NCBI RefSeq assembly: GCF_001653235.2
Contig: NC_035793.1
Span: 4,278,001 to 4,342,000 of the forward strand
Direction: 5' to 3'
From: Pochonia chlamydosporia 170
Lineage: Eukaryota > Ascomycota > Sordariomycetes > Hypocreales > Clavicipitaceae
DNA length: 64,000 nucleotides
The notes under the pieces were generated by a model that was not told the origin of the DNA, searched no databases, and saw only the letters and a list, made by a program, of their open reading frames with translations. Below are positions 1-10,694 of the stretch, in pieces. The translations under genes and the position numbers were made by a program. How positions within the stretch are numbered: the stretch's first letter is position 1; each line of letters starts with the position of its first letter.

Positions 1-1
1 T

Positions 2-184
2 TGGGCATCCTGCTTCATATGCGGGACGGATCATCTCTTTCCATTTACTGAGGCAATCATAGTGACAGGAACAGTTATACATCGCTGTTTCCGTGATGAA
101 GCAAGATGTAGAGAGAAATATGGGGAGACTTGGGACGAGTATTGTCGCCTTGTTAAGTGGCGGATGATTCCTGGCGTGTTCTGA
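2..184 (+). CDS. C-terminal end of an ERG4/ERG24-family sterol reductase (partial)
   Basis: Sixty codons run from the window edge to a TGA at 182-184. They carry the C-terminal signature of the multi-pass ER sterol reductases: an HR-x-x-RDEARCREKYG stretch (residues about 27-41), then W-x-x-YC and a final RMIPGVF. ERG24 reduces the C14 double bond and ERG4 the C24(28) bond during ergosterol synthesis, both with NADPH. The IPG-aromatic ending is closer to ERG24 in my memory, but 60 residues cannot decide between the two, so no symbol is given. The 5' part lies outside the window. The gene converges on the ABC transporter gene downstream. Confidence 0.8.
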   Translation, partial: WASCFICGTDHLFPFTEAIIVTGTVIHRCFRDEARCREKYGETWDEYCRLVKWRMIPGVF

Positions 185-671
185 AGTACCCCATGGGTTG
201 AGAAGTTGCTTCAGGCGGACATGTATACGCATTCACAATGTCAAATACTTTGGAGATATAGTCTGTTCCTAGATACCAAATAAAAAACGCGCCACACGAA
301 ACAAAGCTACGATGATTCATTTCGATGAAGGACCTCAATCTTTTCTCCCAAAGTTGTGGTTCTTGTGGTGTGTGCCTAGCGTAAAGTGAGCAGCGCACAA
401 CCGGCCAGCGCGAGCGCAAAGAACTTCCAGTCATGCTGTGCATGTATCATTGGGTACTGAGTTTACACCTTCTGATGCGTACATGTGGCTGCATACTTAA
501 AGTGTCACCACGGAGCAATAAAGAGCATTATTCCGAGCAACAACGGCCGATTCAGGTCATGATGAACGCAAATTTGAAGTGCCTTACGTTAACGTCGCGA
601 TCATAGCAAAAGCCGGTATTATTCAGATGACGGGGTGCCATGAAGCAATGTATCTGCCTTGTAGTAACTTC
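185..671. other. Intergenic, between convergent genes
   Basis: This holds the 3' regions of the sterol reductase (+) and the ABC transporter (-). I see no coding signal; short open frames here lack family features. Confidence 0.5.
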
Positions 672-2613
672 TCACTGCTTGAATCTAAGCGCAGCCCAAG
701 ATGCAACGCGGTAACCGAGTATAATCGCAATCACAATCACAATATTCCGACCTTCAACTCCCGTTTCGATTCCAAACTCATGCAACACCTGCCCACCGTC
801 AATTTGACACTGATCGGTAGACATGGGGGTATACCTGCATGCACAGTTGCTGCCACAATCATATGTCTGGTGGTCAAATTGCGTGACCATCATGCCCTGG
901 AATATGTACGCCTGAAAGTTCCAATAATACAGCCCGTACTTGTAAAACGCATTCAGCCTACCGGGAGGAACCAGCGTTCCCGCAGTCCCAAACATCAAAA
1001 CATTGATGAGCGCGGCTGATACCAATGACCCAACGAAATTTGGGACAATGGTTACCGCTAGAACGACAACGGCTTCAGCAGCTAGCAAGTCAAAAAACAG
1101 CCACATCACCCATGTGAAGAATGCCGTTGCCGAGGGTTGGCAGTTGGAAAGCCAGTAGAAGACTACTGAAAACATCGTCGAGAAGAGAAAGAGGTGCGGT
1201 ATGCCAACGAGAAAGTTCGATAAGTGAAATGCCGTGGCACCATATAATCCGTTCCGATGCTCCTGGAGGTACTGCCGATAATCCTCAATAAAGGCAGGGA
1301 CGTACGTCACCGCCATGAACGCCATGAATCCACAGCTCACAATCAGTGCATTAACCAGCAGTTGAATGGAGTCTTGACTGCGATCAAGCCGTAGCCAGAT
1401 GGTGCCCATTAATAACCCCAAACCGGTATACATAAGGAGGCGGAGATTGTACGCCATAGCATCCCGGTATGCTTTGAGGAAGTTGCGGTGAATTAGTGTG
1501 ACAACGTGGCTGGCTAAGCTGGGCCGGCTTGCTGATTCAACAATTACATCACCTGTTGCTCTTTCACAAGTCAAGATACTCTCGAGTATTCTTTGGCGGC
1601 ATGACGAAAGCCTCCAGAGAGATTGTAACTTCGTAATGCTTTGGGATGATCTTGGTGGTGCGTCAGAAAAGTCGATATTAAGTAACTCGAGTATGAACTC
1701 GGCGGGATTGGCTCTTTGAGGGATTGTGACCCCTACATTCTGATAATACTCAACTACCTCTGCTGTTGGGCCAAAGTAATGCGTCTTGCCCCGAGACAGA
1801 AGGAGTAGTTTGTCGAACAGGTCAAACGTAGAAGTAGAGGGTTGATGAATAGAGCAGATGATAATGAGATTGTTCAGCTTCGCAATCTTACGCAGGTAGC
1901 TAATAACATAAAAGCTAGCAACGGAATCCAGTCCGCTTGTCGGTTCATCAAGAAAGAGGACCTTCGGACCTGTGACAAGTCGTCTGGCAACTGCCAGGCG
2001 TCGTCTCTGGCCGTTGGAAAGTACTCTACCAATAAAAGCGTCTGCTTGGTCAGCAAGCCCAAAAGCCTGGACAAGTGTATCGATACGCCCATGAAGCTCT
2101 TCCTTCTGGTGGCTGGTGGCTGGTGTGAGTAAGTGTCTTTGTTTGTATGCATGGCTACTCACCGTCTAATCGCGAGTCTAGAAGCAAATTCCAGCGTCTC
2201 CCTAGCAGTCAAAGACGCCGTGAAAGTATCATGGTCTTCTACTAGGGAAGTGACACATCGGAACACGGCGTCCGAGGTTTCTTGACCGTTGACGGACACT
2301 TTGCCTTTGATGACAACACCATGCATTGGTCGCTTGGAAAGCACGTTCAAAAGTGTCGTCTTTCCAGAACCCGACGGTCCCATGATTGCACAACATTCGC
2401 CTTGGAAGATGTCAGTGTATATATAGTTAGCATAGGAGAACAAAACGGACCAGCTTCCACAACTCCCTCAACATTGCTTATGATGGCCTTTGTTCCTTCA
2501 TTGTTGGATCCTTTGGTGGTCACTGTCAAATCGCGCCAAGAGATGTTGTGGATAGTGCTGTTCAGGAAGTGGCTGCCAGCAACACGATGCTGCTCAATGT
2601 CTGTTTTTGTCAT
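672..2613 (-). CDS. ABCG-type half-size ABC transporter
   Basis: Three exons (2613-2451, 2400-2163, 2112-672) join in frame to 613 codons; both introns are 50 bp, and the first has a GCTAAC branch site. The ATP-binding domain comes first, as in the White/ABCG family: Walker A GPSGSGKT (about residues 62-69), signature LSNGQRRR (about 165-172), Walker B VLFLDEP (about 185-191). A membrane domain follows from about residue 330 with some six hydrophobic helices. The length fits a half transporter that must dimerise; fungal full-size PDR pumps are about twice as long. The signature has LSNGQ rather than LSGGQ or VSGGE. It probably exports a lipid-like or toxic compound across the plasma membrane; the substrate cannot be read. 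The repeated CCACCAG at 2101-2125 offers three acceptors, and only the middle one keeps the frame. Confidence 0.88.
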
Positions 2614-3313
2614 CTTATTAGGGTCAACACGTAAACAAAAAAAAATCGATGCTAACTCTGTGGCGCCGACACTGGAAAAAAATCAAGAAGGTTGACATCC
2701 CCCAGACTAAAGGGAGCGGCATTCAAGCATGCGTCACCAGTTGCCGCAAAAACTTACCGTTGCTGTCCCGGAGTATTAGGCCAGCTGAAGTAAAACCTAG
2801 CCGATAGGTGTATGAGACAAAACGGTCATCAGCGCGAGAAGGAGGTGAAACAAGACCGGGATTAATAACAATGTCCGCACTAAAGCGGTGACAGGCTTCG
2901 TATTTGGAAGCCCAACGGATGCCAACCCCTGTATAAAGGAATCATGAAAGACAGCACAAGTCACGAGAACAAAATCTATTAAGATGATTAGGCATTTAAC
3001 TCTGAAACAGATTAAATATTGATGCCAAAGGTACATATCGCCTCAAAACTGGCACAGAGAATGGACTGTAGGCTGTATGTTGATTTGGTCGGCATTATAA
3101 AAGAAAGGTCCAAAAAAAGCGCGGGTCTAAATTGTCCGAGCCGAAGATATCAAATTAGTTCAGATGGCCCAACGCTGCAATGAGCACAGAGCACCTAGTA
3201 CAAATTCTTCGAATTTTCCACGCAAAATCCCACGCCATAATTACCGCCTCAGAACAAACTTGATAGCTCAGAAGCCATTTTTTTCATGCAAACTCGCCAA
3301 GTGCATGATAGCC
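2614..3313. other. Intergenic
   Basis: This is the upstream region of the ABC transporter and the 3' side of the small secreted protein gene. A hydrophobic 79-codon minus-strand frame at 2797-3036 has no support as a gene. Confidence 0.4.
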
Positions 3314-3730
3314 CTATCTGTTGCACGATATATGAATAGAATGGGCGCCCCGGCCGTCTTTGTCCATGCGCAGGCATTTACCTCGTGAGGTAAACTGCTC
3401 GCTCAACTGGTCGTACATTAGGCAAAAAGGTTTTTTATATTGCTGGACCCTTACTTTTCCATCTCGACAGGTCCCGTAGTTGCGAATCCAAACCGAACCA
3501 ATCTCCTCCTTCTCCCTCAAGCATGCCAAGGAGCTTCCAAAAGAAACTTCATACGTCCAGAACTTGTTCCCGGTGCAATCCGTTTTGGAGTAGCCCTCTG
3601 CTGTGAAGTATGTCTCTCCAGAAGCGTCCGGAGTGAGTTCGGAGCCAAGGCCAGTAATGTTGGTTGGGACGGCGAGTGATTCTCGGAAGAGACAAGATAA
3701 AGCAAGAATTAGAGCCGATTTATGAGCCAT
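3314..3730 (-). CDS. Small secreted cysteine-rich protein
   Basis: This is a single-exon frame of 138 residues. The N-terminus is a classic signal peptide: MAHKS, a hydrophobic core ALILALSCLF, then a likely cleavage near SLA|VP. The ATG at 3730 is used because the frame before it starts only with GTG. The mature part has six cysteines (in the contexts DCTG, LACL, YGTC, PFCL, GKC, ISC), enough for three disulfides, and an N-x-T/S glycosylation site near the start. I do not recognise the family. Secreted small cysteine-rich proteins of this size in fungi are often host- or competitor-directed effectors, but that is only a class resemblance here. Confidence 0.6.
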   Translation of the reverse strand: MAHKSALILALSCLFRESLAVPTNITGLGSELTPDASGETYFTAEGYSKTDCTGNKFWTYEVSFGSSLACLREKEEIGSVWIRNYGTCRDGKVRVQQYKKPFCLMYDQLSEQFTSRGKCLRMDKDGRGAHSIHISCNR

Positions 3731-5203
3731 TTTCACAGGGAACTTCCGGATAGAGATATTCCTTTTTTGGAGTATTCTGATGTTGTGAGACTTAACAGAG
3801 AAAAATCGTCAGTTAGCATGTTGTGAGGAGATGATGACAAAACGAGGAGATTATCTCTATTAAATAGAAGTGAAAAACAAAAGAACATAACAGCGTGCAG
3901 GTCTCTGACCTGAGAAGTGAGAGTAATCAGCCAACACAATGGACCACATAGTGGCCAGTACAGCATCATGTCACTTATTATGGACTGTTGGTCCTCAGTT
4001 TGCACTCGCAGTGTCACGCTGTGTTCGGTCAGAAAGTAATAATAACATCAGCGGCCTGTGCGGGCTATTGTCATGAATGAGTGTCGTGCAAGGACTCCTA
4101 GCAGGGACGGAACCGAGTCTGATTTAAACATTGGAGGGATATTGTTGGTCATACTACAGAGCATTAGTAGAATCTGATATGTAACTAATTGATGTCGGCC
4201 TCACGTCTTAATCTTCGTGTGCTAAACATCTTGTCCATCGAACACAGCTGCCCAACTTCAGTTGTTTTACTCTTCCAATGATAGGTCATGTGCTACCATA
4301 TATTATAGAGACATTTCTAAATTTCGTCTTTTAAAGTACACTCTAATACTGTAATACATAGGTTGTATTGAAGCATCTTTTCGCAAATAAGGAGACGAAG
4401 GCAGAATGATTCATCATCAACTAAACACACAGCCCCGCTCCTCCGTTGAGGGCTTCACCAGCTCATGGTATCATGATTGTAGGACTCATAGAACCATGTC
4501 TCTCGGCCCTTGTTTACCTATTCTCTCCTCAAGTTCGATATCCAACTCAGCTTTCCCCGTATCAACATCGTGACTTTGCTCTGGTACTGATAGATAACCC
4601 ATCTATTGAGCGGCAATCATTTCGGTAGCTAGTATAAACAATACCACCATGATGGTGAACGCAAATACGTAGGACTGTACATAATACTGAATGGCGTAGA
4701 ATAGACTTTTTTCCACAGTACCCTATACGCAGATACTTTCTAGTTTTCCCGCGACTAGGTTGCTTGGATGGGGAACCAACACATATGCATTCTAGTACAT
4801 GGCGACAATGGACCAACATAGAGAATTAGAGACGACGCTGTCGTGATGAAATTTTGGTATACGGGATGCCCAAAAGGCTTTTATAATTAGCGTGATGTCC
4901 ATGCCTGCAAACTGGAATAAAGTGAGGTTCGAGCGACTAAAGTTCAGATTACTGTTGCTAGCTCCTAAGTGCGCATTGAAGCTTACAGATGTAGAGCCCA
5001 GAAAATTCTTCGAAACAGAGGTATAACAAATGTACGCTGCTTGGAGTGATAGGAGAATAATCCAGAGCATTTCTGTTAGCGTCCTTGCTCGCCACTTAAT
5101 CGAATGCGATTTGACATTCCACATCTCGGTTTTGGGACGGCCATGCCCGGCCAAAGTGCCACTCTATGGGGCCCGGCTTTTTCTATCTTCATTTGAACTT
5201 AGG
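3731..5203. other. Intergenic, low coding potential
   Basis: No open frame here carries a motif I recognise. A 120-codon minus-strand frame at 4792-5154 has one hydrophobic stretch and nothing else. The region is moderately AT-rich. Confidence 0.4.
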
Positions 5204-5928
5204 CTAACCCTGCAGGACATTGAGAGAGGACATCAAGAGACTGCTGTCAAATCCGCTATCATTGGTTCGTTCCAGATCTCCTTGTGAAGATCCATGATCA
5301 ATCACGGGTGTTACCCGTGACCGCACGCTCGGATCGCAAATTCTTTCTTCTCGGCCCATCACAAAATTGTCCCGCTTTATATGCAGTATCATGGAGTCAA
5401 ATACACGCCATGGTAGGTCATCAAATGATGCTGCCACATTACGCCACAACTGTTGTTTAAGACACAGCAGATAATCCCTAAATTCAGCTTGGAAAATCTC
5501 ATAAAATACACCGCAACTTGCATGAATCATGGGAAAGTCTCTCGGAATGGGCGGTGAATCAGGAGAAGATACGAATGTAGTGAAACAGTATACGACACTC
5601 TCGGTCGCAATGCGGTGCGAGTTGGAGACGTCACACTATCGCGACATGGGCACCCGAATAATGCATTGGTGTAGTTACGGTGAGCCTGTTTCCGACGCGT
5701 TGGGACAAACATATAACTAGTATATAACGTCTTAGAGCCGCTATATGGAGAATAGCTCTCAAAGGTGTATTTGCATATGCTCAAAATTTGTCGCATTGCA
5801 CAGACACTCATCGGACCCAAAATGTATTCCCAAAGAGCAAGTACTTCCGTCGAAAGCGACTGCAAATACGGCGCTTCAAACTCCCCTGTCCCCCAAATAC
5901 CAAAGCCGACACTACAGTCATTTGCCAA
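5204..5928 (-). CDS. Unidentified coding-like stretch, probably a gene remnant
   Basis: Two minus-strand frames (5928-5527 and 5530-5204) overlap at ATGA around 5527-5530. The downstream one reads like real protein (segments DDLPWRVFDSMILHIKRDNF and FQAEFRDYLLCLKQQLWRN), as does the start of the upstream one (EAPYLQSLSTEVLALWEYI). They would have to be joined by an intron I cannot place with confidence; one possible acceptor is the CAAG near 5515. I do not recognise the family. The 5' end overlaps, on the other strand, the degraded start of the FAD-oxidoreductase gene, which favours a remnant over a working gene. Confidence 0.25.
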
Positions 5929-6000
5929 TATCGAAATAGACCATCAACAAAACGAGAAAAGCTTACACTCTGACACTGGGTGTTTTGGTACCGCCCTAAA

Positions 6001-7489
6001 ACACCACAACGCCATTGTTCAAGGCGTGGCCGCTAGAGTCCGAGATTATGCAGGTCGAGGCGAGCCGTATCGCATATTTCACGGCTCTAGTAATAGTACA
6101 CGGACACGCGATTCAACCAACGTTCTCGACATCAGCACCCTTTCCCATGTTCTTTACATCAATCAGGAGGAACAATGAGCCCTTGTCGAGCCTAACGTAC
6201 CCATGGATCGGTTGGTAGAGACAACACTTCGTCATAATCTTGTTCCTCCAGTGGTTATGGAGTTCCCCGGCATCACAGCAGGTGGCGGATTTTCCGGTAC
6301 TTCTGGGGAAAGCAGCACATTTCGCTATGGATTCTTCAACGAGACGGTCATTGAAGCCGAAATCATTTTGGGGAATGGAGATATTGTCCGGGCGTCAAGG
6401 GACGAAAGAGAGGACTTATTCAGAGCTGCGGGTGGCGCTTTGGGCACACTAGGTATTGTAACGCTCATGAAGCTACGTCTCGTAGAGGCGAAGCAGTTCG
6501 TCTATACAAGATACACTCGCCTCAATAGTGTCTCAGAGGCTCTTGAGAGCATCCAACGGACGAAAGACGACCCAGATGTGGACTACCTGGATAGCATGCT
6601 ATTTTCCAAGCAGCATGCCGTCGTTATTTCCGGACAATTAACAAATAATCTACCAGCGGATGCAGAGGTGCAAACATTTAGTGACGCTGCCGATCCGTGG
6701 TTTTACATGCATGTTCAGGAACAGACGAATAGCATTGCACCCGGGTCCGTGATTGAGGAATACATCCCGCTCGCCGAATACCTATTCAGATATGATCGTG
6801 GCGCTTTCTGGGTCGGCGAACAAGGCTACACTTATTTCAAGTATATTCCTTTCAACAGCTTCTTCCGCTGGCTACTCGACGACTTTTCTCACACCCGCAC
6901 CCTGTATCACGCTCTACATTGCACTGGAGTCTCTTCGCAGTTTGTCGTTCAGGACGTAGCGGTCGTCTATAGGAATGCTGAGAAGATGATAGACTTTATA
7001 AGCGCAGAGCTGAACATTTGGCCGATTTGGCTTTGTCCTCTTGCCCCAGCCCGTGTGCCTTCTTTCCATCCCGTTCTTCATGGGGTAGACTTGGGCACCA
7101 ATTCGGGATCTCTTTCCGAGCCGATGCTGAATATTGGCATTTACGGCTGGGGTCCGTCAGACGCTGACGAATTTATTACAAAGAATCGCGCTGTTGAGAA
7201 AACGTTGAGTGAGTTGGGCGGGCGCAAATGGCTCTATGCACATACGTTCTACACGGAACGGGAGTTCTGGGATGTCTACGATCGAGCGTGGTATGAATCT
7301 TTGAGATTAAAGTATCATGCGACTAGTCTTCCGAGTGTATACGACAAGGTTAAGCCCGTTCGGAAAGAGGGAAAGCATTGGACTCAAAAAGTTGCTGAAA
7401 TGTGGCCTATTGGTGGCCTGTATGGGATGTGCCGAGCTATCACGTCAGGCGATTACCGTCTACATCGAGGAGCAAAGTGGAAATGGTAG
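6001..7489 (+). pseudogene. Delta(24)-sterol reductase (DHCR24/DWF1)-like FAD oxidoreductase, interrupted by an in-frame stop
   Basis: The reading frame from 6001 to 7489 matches the DHCR24-type FAD-linked reductases: VRDYAGRGEPYRIFHGSSNS (flavin-domain start), LVEPNVPMDRLVE, EFPGITAGGGFSGT (FAD-binding loop), and a C-terminal half with WPIWLCP, IDIGxYG-like and EFWDVYD segments. DHCR24 reduces the sterol side-chain double bond in the ER; fungal relatives may act on other substrates. A TGA at 6176-6178 cuts the frame just before ALVEPNV, where relatives have a charged or Thr residue. No intron fits: the only GT/AG pair around it would be about 31 bp. There is also no ATG where homologues start; codon CTA stands before KHHNA at about 6000. 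An ATG at 6203 gives 428 codons but loses half of the FAD domain. Best read as a recent pseudogene, unless the stop is an assembly error. Confidence 0.7.
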
Positions 7490-8262
7490 GGAAGGCTAGC
7501 TACTAGAATATAATATGCTTGTTGATGATTAGATATGTGCATATGTAGCAAATTCTTGTACAGTTTATTTGCCACTTGTAACTCGTGGATAAGTAGGTTG
7601 ATGTCGCTGCTCCGTAAGTTTCGGCATGTGCATATCTCTTTGCACAAAATCACATCAATACAGCTGTAGAATTCTTGGTTACAGAGTTCCATTTGCGGTG
7701 ATGAGGGATCAGTAACTGAGGAAGCCTGCTCAGGGGGAGAATCTTGTCCACAAATGTCTTAATTAAAGATACTGCGTTTCTCGCAAATGGTCCCAATTCG
7801 TCTTGGGATTGACCTTAACCTTAGCCTTAACTTGTGATCCCTCTGATTACTGCTTAATCCATCTTATCTGAACCTACCTTCGTCTGTTAGTGCGCTGAAA
7901 CCTCCCAGCGCCTCTTTCGGGGACATCCATCACATTTCCGCTGCTTCAACTTTCTCCACTCAAAGGCTAACCTGGGAATTTGAGTGGCGGTTCAAAAGGG
8001 TTGTTCAGTCTCCATTCTGTAGGGACTCCCTGTAATGAGCAGCTGGTGGGCTGAAGGGGAACCTTCACTCAGCCGCAATGGAAGCAGTTGTTGACCTTCC
8101 CGTATTCCTCGTACAAAGCAACAAAACCGAACGCGGGTCCAACGCGGAGGGGCCGGCTGTGGCTGAGCCCATTGATGAGTTTCCAAACTCATTCTGGAAC
8201 CAGGCACGTTGATCAATGTTTAGGTCAGACTTGAATGAGATTGTGCAGTTCAATTAATTGAC
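7490..8262. other. Intergenic, upstream region of the next gene
   Basis: I see no gene. The last part is the promoter side of the gene starting at 8377. Confidence 0.45.
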
Positions 8263-8269
8263 TATAAAA
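8263..8269 (+). promoter_or_regulatory. TATA box
   Basis: A perfect TATAAAA lies 114 bp upstream of the ATG at 8377, with no ATG between them. It also argues that translation starts at 8377 rather than at the TTG-opened frame extending upstream. Confidence 0.55.
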
Positions 8270-8376
8270 GAACCTGGCTGGTTCGTTAGTTGTCGGCAGT
8301 ATCGTTATCATCAAGTTTCAAGTTTCTCACACTTCAGAGTCAACAGGACAGATATCAAGCAACACCAACTCCAGCA

Positions 8377-9009
8377 ATGACAACTCCCCTGCCAATCCGG
8401 TATGACATCTACCGGCCAGCCCTCTCATACCACTTCGACATCACAGCCCACGACAGCAAACAAAATCTTTTCTACTGCAATGTCGTTCGTTTCACAAAAA
8501 GCTCTACACCAGATTTAGTCCTCCACGCCGGCCAGGACAAACGCGCACCATCAATAGCGCTAGCGCACATTTTACAATTCTCGCAAAGCTTCAAAATCGG
8601 CTTTGGCAGTACTGCTGATATGGACGCCGTAGAATGGGAAGACTTTACGCGCTCAAATATCAAGGGTTCTGAGCATCGCTGGGGAATGACTCTCCAAAGA
8701 ACCAGCGACAGCCCATCACCAAGTCGATCCAACGATAGATTGTCTTTGGTGTGGAAGAGAACAACGACTGTTACAGCAGAGGGTGGTAGTGAGCCGGTCA
8801 CTGGGCCACGTGGTCATAGAGGACATCGTGGTTGGAAACTCGTTGAAGAGAGTAGACCGGAAGACGTTTGGGCTATTTTTACGTTTGACAGGGTTTTTGG
8901 GAGGAGGGGAATATTGCAAATAAATGTGAACTATGGGGAGAAGTTTAATACGGGTGTGCTGATTAGTATACTGACATTGTATGAGAGGTCGGAAGCAGCG
9001 GTAGAGTAG
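8377..9009 (+). CDS. Hypothetical protein, possibly LURP-one/tubby-C-terminal-like
   Basis: This is a single exon of 210 codons. The start at 8377 (MTTPLPIRYDIYRP) follows a TATA box and a short leader. The protein alternates short beta-like segments (YHFDITAHD, NLFYCNVVRF, HRWGMTLQR, LSLVWKRTT, WAIFTFDRVF, GILQINVNY) and has no signal peptide or membrane helix. That pattern, a core beta barrel ending in a hydrophobic helix (VLISILTLYER), resembles the tubby-C-terminal-like/LURP-one fold common in fungal hypothetical proteins. This is a fold impression, not a motif match. Function unknown. Confidence 0.65.
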   Translation: MTTPLPIRYDIYRPALSYHFDITAHDSKQNLFYCNVVRFTKSSTPDLVLHAGQDKRAPSIALAHILQFSQSFKIGFGSTADMDAVEWEDFTRSNIKGSEHRWGMTLQRTSDSPSPSRSNDRLSLVWKRTTTVTAEGGSEPVTGPRGHRGHRGWKLVEESRPEDVWAIFTFDRVFGRRGILQINVNYGEKFNTGVLISILTLYERSEAAVE

Positions 9010-9625
9010 GAAATGCTGTGTGCTTTGTATAGCGTTTCAATATACCCTTCTGCGTTACTGTATCGTCCAAAGTTATGTGTATTTGCCCTCGGAGGAAGAG
9101 CTCCGGAATTGGCGTGCAGGGGTGACTTCGAGGGAGTTGCAAGTCATGGTGAAGGTTGATAACCTAGCCCATCAAGATTAAACGAGCAGTTGCACCAGAT
9201 AACTCAACATGGACCACACGCAACAGTTATCGGCTGAAATGATTAGCAACATAATCTGGTGCCAATTCTAGTACTTTACGAGCTTCAATATGACCTGACC
9301 GAGGCTTGATAATGGAAAAGTCTAGGCCCACCACCTGTTGTGGATGGAGTCGATGGACTAGTAAGAACTTTAAATCTGCAGCTCAACGACATAATAACTC
9401 AAACACTTTTCTCCACGAAAACCAAGGGTATAGTCTCCACTATATTGTCATCCCGGAAACTTTGGTTGAGGATGCACACCAATATAAGGCATGAGTTACA
9501 ACGCCACAGTCTGAAAGCGTCTCGACCGGCGACGCGCATGTCAACTCAGTTGACTCTGCTGACTGCAGATATCGCATCCTTACTCCAACGACGCATAGCC
9601 AAACGGACCCAGATCGCCGAATGTC
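9010..9625. other. Intergenic
   Basis: Upstream region of the SDR gene. No feature seen. Confidence 0.4.
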
Positions 9626-10497
9626 ATGGCGACGGACCGGAGCGGTGCGGCGAACGGCATCACGCCGCAAAGAGTTATTCTCATCACTGGTATGTTGAAT
9701 GCTACCATCTCATATGAGAAGTTCACGTAGCACCCTGAGGGCCACATTCGTACCCTTACTTCTGACACATCGCAGGCGCAAACTCTGGGATCGGCTATGA
9801 CCTGACAGCGGCGCTGGCCGCCTCCCCCGGAAACCATGTCATCATGGGATGTCGCAATTATGAGCGTGCCGCCAGAGTCCTACAGCAGCTTCATATACTA
9901 GGCCACGCGGGAACCCTCAGCCTACTCGAGGTAGACATCACAGACGACCAAAGCATCAGCCAGGCGGTGGAAAAGCTCACCGCGGATTTCGGTGTCATTG
10001 ACGTCCTGGTCAATAATGCGGGAATAGTGATGCGTAACTTTCCAGATCGACGGTCTGAAATCCTGGATACGATGAACACCAATTCTGTTGGTCACCTGGT
10101 ACTCACGGAAGCTTTGGCGCCGCTTCTTCAGCAATCAGCGGATCCTCGAATCATCAATGTGTCATCTGGACTGGGTTCTATCAATGGCCGACTAGACCCG
10201 AATGATCCGACATACGGCATTAATTCAGACGCGTACAGAATGTCAAAGGCGGCGCTCAACATGGCCACGGCGTGCATGTATGCAAATTACAAGGTGTGGG
10301 GGGCGAAGGTTTGGGCATATTGTCCTGGGTATGCGATTACGAATTTGACGGGAGAGGGAGATAGAGGGAGGAGGGAGGAAACTGGGGCTGTGAGTTCGTC
10401 TGTAAGTGCTGCAGGCATTGTTGACATTGTGGATGGGAAGAAGGATAGTCATGTTGGGCGTTTTTTGCAAGTCGGCGGTAGGATATTACCGTGGTAG
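9626..10497 (+). CDS. Short-chain dehydrogenase/reductase (SDR)
   Basis: Two exons (9626-9689, 9776-10497) separated by an 86 bp GT-AG intron give 261 codons in frame. The splice rebuilds the nucleotide-binding motif TGANSGIG exactly across the junction, which supports it strongly. Other classical SDR marks follow: DI before the cofactor loop (LLEVDITDD), NNAG (VLVNNAGIV), the serine in INVSSGLGS, and the catalytic YRMSK. The length is typical (about 250). The second half is usual for fungal accessory SDRs that reduce ketones or oxidise alcohols with NAD(P)H; the substrate is unknown. It converges on the FAD monooxygenase gene, and with the Zn2Cys6 factor beyond it may form a small pathway. 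Confidence 0.9.
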
Positions 10498-10694
10498 GAG
10501 TCACTTGGCTTCTGGTATCTTGAGAGATTGGGAATGCATTCATGTTACTGCTCTGGGTCTTAGATTATTTGTGCAAATTGTATTGGAGTGAAGATGAGGT
10601 CTAAGAGTTTCTTACCGCAGGGTATACATATTTGATCTATAATAATTATGACTATGGCACAATCTAGTATTTCGGAAACATTAAAATGATACTT

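Noticed and set aside
579..1019. 146-codon plus-strand frame
   Set aside because: Lies fully antisense to the third exon of the ABC transporter; no motif.
7801..7835. CCTTAACCTTAGCCTTAAC, telomere-like
   Set aside because: Not an exact CCCTAA repeat and only a few units; no sign of an internal telomere.
8472..8801. 109-codon minus-strand frame
   Set aside because: Shadow of the gene at 8377-9009.
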